This document shows positions 55,399-64,000 of a stretch of 64,000 nucleotides of DNA, one piece after another (the first letter of the stretch is position 1; every line of letters starts with the position of its first letter). Source of the DNA: Hofstenia miamia. Its lineage: Eukaryota; Xenacoelomorpha; Acoela. The position numbers and the translations under genes were made by a program. The notes below the pieces were generated by a model, which worked only from the letters and a program-made list of their open reading frames with translations, did not search any database and was not told the origin of the DNA. The stretch lies in NCBI GenBank assembly GCA_004352715.1, contig SCFE01000019.1, positions 1,042,579 to 1,106,578 of the forward strand, given 5' to 3'.

Positions 55399-56200
55399 CT
55401 AGGGATGGGATCCGGATAGTGAATTGAATGTGCTGGACACCGGATAATTGCGGATAATTTGACTGCCGGATACTGGATACCGAATAATATATTGTTTAAT
55501 TTTAGTAGGGCAACAAGAAATTGACTTTAAAAAAACAACAAGGTACTTTATTTTTATGATATTTAAGACGAATTTAGTTAAATATGCCCTAAAATATTAC
55601 CATTCATTTTAAGAATGATTCATTTAGGCAATATAAAACGTCTTTCGCAAAATTAGAACAAAATATAGAATAAATACAAAATTTTCTGCACAATAAAAAG
55701 TCAACATTTTGAAAAAACTACTTCACTAAATTATTATAGCTGAACAAAAAATTCAATTTATTATTGTGGTTAAGATTTCTATCATAGACAAAAATTTTTC
55801 TCAACATGGAGAAACTTCTCTCAACAGCAGCTGATGTTGCATGACATTTTGTAATCTAGCATTCAATTCCGATTAAATTCCCATCGCCTTCCTTTCATTA
55901 TAGTAGTGAGATGGTTATTTTCTAATTGTGACTTCATATAGGCGTTTATTTCACAGGTATCATTTCCAAGATCAAGGGTGGGAGTGATAACAACATCTGG
56001 TGGAATTTCAACTCATTCAAACAGTAAACAATTTTGATTTTTTATGATTGCAGCCTTAATTGAAGCAGTGAGATTGTAGTCCCTCCTATATTTTGCCTGA
56101 ATACGTTTGGAACAATTCTGTAACAAGTATGCCTTACAAAATTCATGAAATAATAATGTATATAGTTCCTTTAATATTTTTCCAACTGCCAGCATACATG
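55399..56200 (-). pseudogene. hAT transposase C-terminal region with terminus
   Basis: The left boundary CTAGGGATGGGATCCGGATA (55399-55418) is hAT-like and followed by repeated CCGGATA words. The minus strand reads FQAKYRRDYNLTASIKAAII-like sequence (about 56100-56040), EINAYMKSQLENNHLTTI, then CHATSAAVERSFSMLRKIF (about 55847-55790) and NNKLNFLFSYNNL. The latter is the conserved hAT dimerisation block (S.A.VERSFS). At least two frameshifts separate the parts. Confidence 0.7.
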
Positions 56201-56289
56201 GCCAGTCCTAGAAACATGTCGGCTGGTGGGTCGGGTCAACAGAAAAAATATCACCTTCATAACTCAAAACAGCCAAAATAAAGCAAGGG

Positions 56290-59200
56290 CCAACTGCTAT
56301 AAATGCAAGCAATCACAATGTGGGTCATATGTTGTAATGGAAAAAAAATTTGGTTTTTGTGAGTGTGATTGCCTAAATTTTCAATAAATTATGTTCTTAT
56401 TACTTAGCAGAGAAAAGAATAAAGCACTTTGGAAATAGCAATACTTTTTTCAAAGATGCAGTAATTTATGTCCATCATGGCTGGTAATGGCTGAACAGAA
56501 TTTGGGTGTTCTAGTGCTCAAAAATCTGACATCATTCCCTGAGATTCTTGAATTCAGAGGGGGGATTCTGAGCTAGTTGCAGAAATTCTAGGCCCTATCC
56601 TATCTTTCCTGAGAAATGGCTTATTTTCTTGAAAAATAACATGGCTGCATTCTACATATGCTAAATTTACACTAAGCCATTGTTGTTCAGTCACAAGTCT
56701 ACATAAAAATTTCACATATGAAAACTCAATGCAGAGATCTAAAAACCTATAATGAAATATTCTCATAGAATAGACAGGAAATCAATTCAAAATTGGAAAA
56801 TATACTTTTTCTTTTAATGAGTTATCATTAAGTACCAAACTGCGTTACCAAATCCTAAATGTCAGAATTTATTTATTTCTTCAAATTTAAGTATTTCATG
56901 AAAAGACACATTTTAGGAAAAGTTTATCTAATTTGTGTTGCAATGGGCTACACTTACATGTGAAAATATATGCTGCGGAATTTTATGAATTGTTTTTTCA
57001 TAGAACAAATGAATGTTTATCCAGTATACCTGACCAATTTCATTGTGGTAAGTAGTAAGAGATTTCTTTTTGAGAATTAGCAACTACTAGCGCAATGCTA
57101 GTCCACACACCAATCCAAACCTTTATTATCTGGTGTTGCAATTAAGAATTTGCATTTTAACCATCCATACAAAATTTTTATTGGAATGATGTCACTAATG
57201 GCCAATTTTTTGCATGTTGTGTTACATGCACTGAAAATGTTCAAAACATATATTATCAAGCTTGTGCATTTGTCTGTTGATGTCTTCTTAGATAAAATTT
57301 TCAAGATTTTCATCAGGTGATGTATGGAATTACTATCTGATTTATGATTTACAATCAATGCTGATTTAAAACACATGTAAAAATTTTAATTTTGGATATG
57401 GCCGGAAGTGTACCCCATTTTCACTGGGAAGAACTGCCAATATCAGTAGTAAGAAGCTAAGGCAACGACGTAGATATTTGACCTTTGTGGCCTTGTTGGG
57501 CTTATCTGACGTTACTTTGATGTAATTGTGTACTTTGGCCGTCTTTCTATCTATGACGTCATTGGAATATGTTTAGATCAACAAAATTAATTTGCAATCT
57601 ATTGTTTAAAATATATGAAACCAAATTTTCTATACACATTACATAATCAATTTTCAAATTTCAATCAAATTAGATTGTTGCAATCTTTTCATTCAAAATA
57701 TCACAATTTTTTATACACATTGCATAAACACTTTTCAAATACCATTGAAATTCTATGTGCAAAAATTTTACGTTTTGGATTTTACAAACATTTTAATGCT
57801 AATTTTTTTGGCAAAAGTCATAATTAATATTTCCAAGTAAAATTATCTTTTCAAATATAAATATTAAGAAATTCACGTTTGGGAATTACAAACATATTGC
57901 TAATTTTTTCGGTAAAAGTCATTACTAACAATTATTTTCAAACAAAAATATTGAGAAAAATATATGTTTCACAGATGACATATATGTCAATTTCAAAAAT
58001 AAAAACTTGTTTAAAAAGTTGAAATGATAAATATTTCAAAGTAATAATAACTTTTAAATAAAAATAAGGACATTCTTCTGCAGATGCATACTTTCGTCCT
58101 ACAGAGAAAGCAAACAGTTATAAATAATAAATATATTTACAAGGAGGATATAAAATGCACTAATAAATGATGATAAAGTTCATATAATTATTCATCTACA
58201 GTTCAATGAACAATGATAGTATTCATCATAAGTTCATGTTGGGATGGGAAGTGTAGGAAACATACACAATGTGTAGTTGGACGTTATTAATTTCACATGG
58301 TAGTATCTAAATTAATGATTAATATACAAGTTAAATGAGGTGATAGATCACAATATAAAACACATGACAATTAAAAGTTTGAAAAATGCAATTAAAAATG
58401 TGTATTAAGATACAAACACGTTTTTTTTATAATAAAGTATATAATTAATGGAAAATTGGACAGTAAATTCACAGCAATTCATTAAAATAAAATTGTCAGA
58501 AATCTGTCACAAAAAATTTTTGTTGGAATTTCAATAAAAAGTGTTCACATAAAATTGTTACAAATTTGATTGACAGGTGGTAATTGATTAGTCATAACCC
58601 TAGTTTAATTAATAAATAATGAGGGGTTGTGGCTAAAAAATGTGAATATTCATACATTACATAGCCTAACTATGAATAATTTGAGAGTGCATGTGTGTAG
58701 ATTTCCACTGTTGGAAAAACTAGTATATTGAAATAATCATGTATTTATTGTTAAAGAACTTGTTATGTACACTAGTACTAGTATGCTTGCAAAAAAATTA
58801 CACAATGTAATTAAATTTCACTAATTCTTGTTATTACCCAGCAATTGTTTTATATTTAACCAGCCTTTACAAATTTTTTCATTTATTTTTAAACATAACT
58901 GACTTCACTCATATGAAATAAACCTTTTTAAAATGTATGTATTAGCTTGCTGGAATAAAAATGTTACTTGTCATCATAATTTTGTATTAATGATGGAACT
59001 TGTGGCTGTTGTTAAATTTCATTAACACAATTGTGTGTTAAATTATTTATCATGTTTATTGATTTTCATTAACATAAAAATGTTGCTCTGTAGAGTTTGT
59101 CAGTACATTCATACATAACTTTCATTTATTATAAGTTTAAATGTTGGAAGATTTATCTTTACATAGACAAGGATATAAATTAACAGTAGAAGTCATCTTG

Positions 59201-59650
59201 TCAAATGGTGTTTATTGATGAGTATTCTATATAATGTGTAGACATTAAGCAAATAGTAAAGTTTATCTTTCAACTACATAATGTAATTTGTAGAATGCCG
59301 GAAATGGGTATTTACTTGTGATATTGAAAATGTGGCATAATCCATCAAATAACCATGTTTGGTCAAAGTAAGAATAAAGATGAACATAACTAAGACTAAA
59401 ATGTAATAATGATTAAAATGTAAACACATGGTTATGATTGATTATTTGATTTGTAAATTGTTTTATGCAGTTTTATATTTAAAATTTACTTGACAGTATT
59501 TGGCAAAAACAAAGATGGCCAAACAGCATACTCTAATTAATGCTGACGTTGCATAATTAAAAGCAGAACTAAAATGTGAGGGAAAATTGTAAACAAGAGT
59601 CGATCAAACAGGTACTAGTCGAGTATTTGATTATTTACTAAAAAGTGCTA
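56290..59650. other. AT-rich sequence, no gene recognised
   Basis: 57617-57760 contains two imperfect copies of about 85 bases (TATACACATT.CATAA.CA.TTTTCAAAT), and 57770-57935 repeats CACGTTT(G)GGAATTACAAACAT-like words. ORFs at 56554-56766 and 57098-57376 (minus) show no resemblance to any family I know. Confidence 0.4.
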
Positions 59651-59659
59651 TAAATATGT

Positions 59660-60400
59660 TATGAATGTTAAGATGGTTGATGAATGAATTTAGTTTGGAT
59701 TTACTTCTTCTCTTGTCAGGTTATTTAATAGTTTATGGAAAGCTAAACGCTCAAGCACTAGAGGTAATTGTACAGTGGTTCCCACATACATTTAAAGGAA
59801 TGCTGGAGCAGCCTCACAATCAGCTATTCAAAGGTGGTGAGGGCAATAGCTGTAGTTTCCTCGATGTGCTTTTAGGTTACAAATAGGGATAGGGATTTTT
59901 CTCCGTTGTAGCTTTCCTATTACTTGTTGCTTGTCAGTTATGATTATATTTACATTGCTCTACATGTTTGTTATTCCATTATTGAATCCAAGTTGGTCAT
60001 GGTTTTATATCTTAGTTATTATTTCAGTATTGAATTTAATTTGCTCATGGTATTATATTATAGTTATTATTAGTTCAGTATTGAATTCAAGTTGCTCATT
60101 GTTTTATATCATAGACCTTTGACCGTCTTATGCATTCACTTTCTTGCAGGCTGCATTGATTGTTTACATGTATGAAGGGCTAGCATGTATTATTATATCT
60201 GTAGGGCTATTATATGTAAGGCTCAATAACAAGCTAAAGCATTGCAGTTGCAGTATTTCCTTATCCTTACATAATCATAATAACAAAAACAATCAATGCA
60301 CTAAAATAGTAAGGAGTCACACATCCACAATCACTGAGTTTCCTATTCACACACTAATCCTGTTAATGGTTTCCACTGCAAAGTTCAAGTAAAAGCTGGA
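59660..60400 (+). other. Unassigned short ORFs with a small minisatellite
   Basis: 59665-59886 is open for 73 codons with no recognised domain. 59985-60113 has three tandem units of about 48-51 bases (TTGAAT..AA.TTGCTCATGG, TTTTATAT..TAG, TTATTA..TTCAGTA) and stays open over the units. Confidence 0.4.
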
Positions 60401-60804
60401 GTTGTGGCTGATCAATATGTCTCTGGAATCACATGGCACCACTTCAGGTTTCGACCCTGTCTTCCATCTACCACTCTCTATCTAAATGAGTTGTTGTTAG
60501 TTAAGCATTCAGGAAAGCTAATGTTTATTAATTTAAGTTAATTAAACAAACACTCAACTAAAAGGAGAGAATTAGGAACTTGTCAAACTTAATTGTCATA
60601 TAATCTGTGAAAAGTAATAAGTTACTCTTGATTAAGTGCGAAATTTTGATTGGCAAGATTCTACATTAAGTAAATTATTATACATTAATTATCTGAGACT
60701 GCAATGTGTGAAAATGTAGAGATTTGTAAAAAAGGAGAAACATGATAATCCTAAATATAAAAATGTATTCAAACTTTACGGGATTGGCTATGACTATATT
60801 ATTG

Positions 60805-60960
60805 GAGTAATCTAAAAATTCTTCAGCAATTATCAATATTCTTAGCATACTAAATTCTAACATCAGTAAATGTTCATGATAATATATGATCTAAGACTTG
60901 GTATTACAAAGAATGTATGACACAGTACTCAGCAGAGGTTTGCAAGGGGGTAGCTTCACA
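60805..60960. repeat. Diverged direct repeat, copy 1 (partner 62445-62640)
   Basis: Shares GTAATCT.AAAA.TTCTTCA.CAATT.TCAAT-type order, then A.ATTC.A.CATCA..AAATG and later AG..GTTTGCAA..G with 62445-62640. Low identity but the same order of blocks over about 150-190 bases. Confidence 0.4.
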
Positions 60961-61122
60961 ATGATTGCATCATTATAATACTCCTAAAGCCCAGTATTTT
61001 CTCATCAGGCAATCTCAGAATTCTTTCTAAACAGTGCAATTTAAGATTAGACAATTTCTATGCCTAATTCATACATTCAGAGGCATACACAGAAATTTCT
61101 AACTATGGATTTTGCTGTAATT

Positions 61123-61211
61123 AACAAAAGTGGGACCAAGTCCGTGCCAGTTTGTGAATATTGCAGTAATGAACAAAAGTGGGACCAAGTCCGTGCCAGT
61201 TTGTGAATATA
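61123..61211 (+). repeat. 49-bp direct tandem duplication
   Basis: AACAAAAGTGGGACCAAGTC followed by CGTGCCAGTTTGTGAATAT occurs at 61123 and again at 61172. The 39-base core is identical in both copies. Confidence 0.85.
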
Positions 61212-61499
61212 TTGAAAGCAGACCTCAAAAATGTATTTCATGACGTTAGTTTTGAAATTATTTCAAATTGGCAGAGGAAAATTCCACGTGGTCACAATTC
61301 TAGTGCATACCACATCATATTAATGACTGTAATGCAAACACCTTCTATATTAACTATCTAATATTTTAAGGGCTACATTTCTTGGATATGTAAGAAAAAT
61401 TCAAAAACTATTCAAGATTAATGATTTCAGAATTTAAACGTAATTCATGCAAAACCTTCTTAATTGTTAAATGTCAAATTCTAGTAGTCCGCTTGGCCT

Positions 61500-62440
61500 T
61501 TTGAAAAGCACCAAATTTTTCACATATATTCAAGTACAGAGCATTGAGCAAGCCTAATTTTGAAATTGAAAAATCGGAAGAAGAGAATAAATTTGAGTTA
61601 AATGTTTCATTTGGTTATTCCACTTTCTTTCTATGTCTAATACCCGTTCAAAATTCAAAAGGACACCTTCCGGAATATTCTCAAAATATTCTGACACTGA
61701 TTCAGTTTCTGATATCAAAATTCACCTAGAGTTTACATTAGAAGTGCTTGTAGCCTCTATCCATCATCCTAAAATGCTTCTCAATGGAAATGCGGCCGGA
61801 AATCTGAATACTTGGCAGCCCAGTACATCTGCTCCAGCACCCAACCAGCTTCTACAATATCTGTTCCAAATGTTATTAACACAAGTGCACTCGTTGTTGT
61901 AGGTATGCTATTTTTGGTTGAACAATTGGGAACACATTGGTGAAATCAACTTGTCAAGGAAGAGACAGATGCAAAGTTGTCCTACAAGACAATCTCTATA
62001 GAGAGTACTTCAAATTTGTCGCAGACAACCACTGAGATATTTGCTATCATACAAGAGTGTTCCTCTACGCCAACACTACGGTTGGACAAGTATCACTGCA
62101 GCTACAAATGGCATTGCTCTCTTCTGAATCAGTATTGATTATCTCATTCCTGCTGAAATCCTTCAAGACCAGACAAACAAACAGCCCAAGAAAAAGTCCG
62201 CAGGTGACTCCAAGAATAATTATATCTACTACCTTTCCGATTGTTGATTTCATAATTTCTTCTACAAAGAAAAAACCTAGACCATGATACTACCTCTGTT
62301 TTTAATCTTTCAGTGGATCTGTGACTTTAGCATCTGATTCGTCAGTAGTGGAAGTATTTCTCTTTGTTTGAAACCAATAATTAATGCTCTCTTATCTTCT
62401 ATGATACATGATATGTTTGATCAATTCCGTCATTGCATGA
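61500..62440. other. Short unassigned ORFs
   Basis: Plus frames 61544-61729 and 61633-61902 overlap; the second begins MSNTRSKFKRTPSGIFSKYS. On the minus strand 62253-62065 contains a hydrophobic stretch (IIILGVTCGLFLGLFVCLVL) that could be a membrane segment. None can be assigned. Confidence 0.3.
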
Positions 62441-62444
62441 TAAT

Positions 62445-62640
62445 ATTGAAGTAATCTCAAAATACTTCAACAATTCTCAATTCTCCTAGTATGGTAGATT
62501 CCAATATCATGAAATGGTTTCAACCATATGTACTGTTGTAAACATCAGGCTCTGTACAACAACGTGGCCTCTAATAAATTGGCTTTACCAGAACTTGGCA
62601 GGAGTTTGCAAAAGCTTGTAAGTTGCTTCAAAAATATAGT
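62445..62640. repeat. Diverged direct repeat, copy 2 (partner 60805-60960)
   Basis: See copy 1; the block order is conserved and identity is moderate. Confidence 0.4.
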
Positions 62641-62973
62641 GTTCACATGATTCTGAAGATCTGTATAGTCAGTTACAAAATGTTAGTAAAAATACTATAA
62701 ATCTTTTAATATAAAGAAGTATTGAAATTAATACGTCAATAGGAATTCACGATTTCAAAATTTTGTGCTGCATGTGCTTTAACATTTAATGGAAACAACA
62801 AAACTTTAAAACATGTTAAAGCACTACCCCATAAAAATAACAATTCTAGTAAAGTAGAGAAGCAGGTATTAACCACTTCCAACTTAACTAATAGTAAATA
62901 ACTATAAACAAAACATGTGATAAAAATATTGTTTTAAAATATTCTCAGTAATTATTGTGTCTGCAATTTAAAA

Positions 62974-63370
62974 ATGGAAGAACAATTAAAACAAAATGAT
63001 ATGATGCAATTTCAATGTGTGGAACAAGTTGTTGATCTAACATCCAATACAAGTTTAAAAGTGATCAGGTAGAACATCCTGAAAGAAAGCAGTTCAAATG
63101 TGATCAGTGTGAGTATCAATGTTCACATGCTGTAGACTGAAGCAACATCAACAAAAACATTCCGGTATAAAGCCATTTAAATGTGGTAAGTGTAGGTTTG
63201 AATCTTTGTGGCTTGATTCTTTGAAAAGGCATATGAATTTAGTGCATTCTGATTCAAATAAATTTAAATGTGAAAATTGTGATTATGAATGTTCTCTATT
63301 TGATCAGCTGTTAGAACATCAGCTTAAGCACTCTGATTGGAGGACAATCCATTGTGATAAATTAGATTGA
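62974..63370 (+). pseudogene. C2H2 zinc-finger segment, damaged
   Basis: Starts near MEEQLKQNDMMQFQCVEQ (62974). Three tandem C2H2 fingers follow. Finger 1 is FKCDQCEYQCSHAV then, after a frameshift at about 63130, RLKQHQQKH. A linker SGIKP leads to finger 2, FKCGKCRFESLWLDSLKRHM..VH. Finger 3 is FKCENCDYECSLFDQLLEHQ..KH. A fourth begins IHCDKLD and stops at 63368, losing its second Cys and both His. Stops are present upstream of finger 1. C2H2 arrays bind DNA. It may be a decayed host gene or a mis-assembled exon; fingers 2 and 3 are intact over 63140-63355. Confidence 0.7.
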
Positions 63371-64000
63371 GTCAGCACAAACTGGAAGTATCAATTTGCT
63401 TGTTGGTGCAATGTGGTAAAAATTATGGAGATCGTGATACACTATTTTTGAAAAAGTGTAAGTGCTTGTCATATATTTTATTATTTTTAATGTGTAGTAT
63501 TTTTGACAATGTCTTGAGTGTCGATGTTTGCCATGTTTACAGTTCTCAGTTTTTATTATCAGCAAAACATTGTAAATATTTAGTAACAATGAGAATTTTG
63601 TAAATTTTTCATTGCACATGTTTTAGTATGTTATATATTTGATGATTTTATGGAATAAGAAATCTTTGCAAGTGTATATTCTCTCTGCAGATCTGTGCAT
63701 TTGACTCAAGAAATATGATCCTTGCAGGAGCACAAGTTGCAGTTTTTGTTTTATAATATTCTTTTACATGAATTAAGCCGGATCTGCATTTTCAAATCAG
63801 TTAGGAATCTTAACCATTCTGCACCTTTTACCTTTTACATGCGTTAATGTTTGTATTCTTTTTTTTACTTTGGATGAAGTATTGTGATTGATGATGATAA
63901 AGCTTTTCTAGTAGCATGAAAATAAGGATGTAGAAATTCACCTTTTAATTTCGTAAAATGTTCTATTTCATGTATTTTAGAGTTTTTGCACTGTTACTGG
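63371..64000. other. AT-rich sequence, nothing recognised
   Basis: Short ORFs on both strands (63362-63619) overlap and have no resemblance to known families. Confidence 0.4.

Overview
The window is AT-rich eukaryotic DNA from an invertebrate animal. Evidence for this is spliceosomal introns, an AATAAA polyadenylation signal, the standard stop codons, and a dense mixture of transposon families typical of metazoans: CR1/L2-like, R4/Dong-like, Penelope-like, Ty3/Gypsy, Tc1, mariner DD41D, piggyBac, hAT and PIF/Harbinger. I cannot place the species. The assembly is a scaffold with nine N gaps (three of exactly 1000 n) and three single n. Several gaps are flanked by near-identical copies that look like uncollapsed overlaps.

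Host genes are scarce. At the left edge (253-969) are the last two exons of an unidentified gene. At 28550-29602 (minus) lies the one intact, intronless gene, a membrane-anchored SPFH/band-7 protein. Near the right edge (62974-63370) is a damaged C2H2 zinc-finger segment. A decayed THAP domain lies at 3723-3986.

Everything else recognisable is mobile. From left to right: a core-deleted mariner relic (2.9-3.4 kb); an almost intact CR1/L2-like retrotransposon on the minus strand (4.03-8.6 kb) with an esterase-type ORF1, a TAATG stop/start overlap into ORF2, and a degenerate 2A-like NPGP motif; a palindromic Harbinger MITE (9.17 kb); a decayed non-LTR element cut by a piggyBac MITE (10.6-11.95 kb); a full Tc1-like element between inverted-repeat arms (11.8-13.9 kb); two R4/Dong-like copies ending in TAA repeats (14.5-17.5 kb); and a chain of CR1-like 3' ends joined at ATT repeats (18.5-22.2 kb).

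One retroelement is split by a 5.3-kb nested insertion (22200-27496) that holds THAP, Penelope GIY-YIG and pogo-like pieces. The right half carries a CCCAGATAACA-ended element (32.75-33.98 kb), a GC-rich hAT MITE (38.0-39.1 kb), an element whose long inverted ends are built of 60-bp tandem units (39.9-42.2 kb), a piggyBac copy (42.4 kb), a TTF-finger hAT pseudogene (45-46.8 kb), a Tudor-like plus SDGC-type transposase-like pseudogene (47.1-48.8 kb), Gypsy gag-pro debris (48.9-50.2 kb), two mariners (51.6-54.4 kb), and another CR1 end and hAT relic (54.7-56.2 kb). From 56.2 to 62.9 kb I recognise only short repeats and unassigned ORFs.
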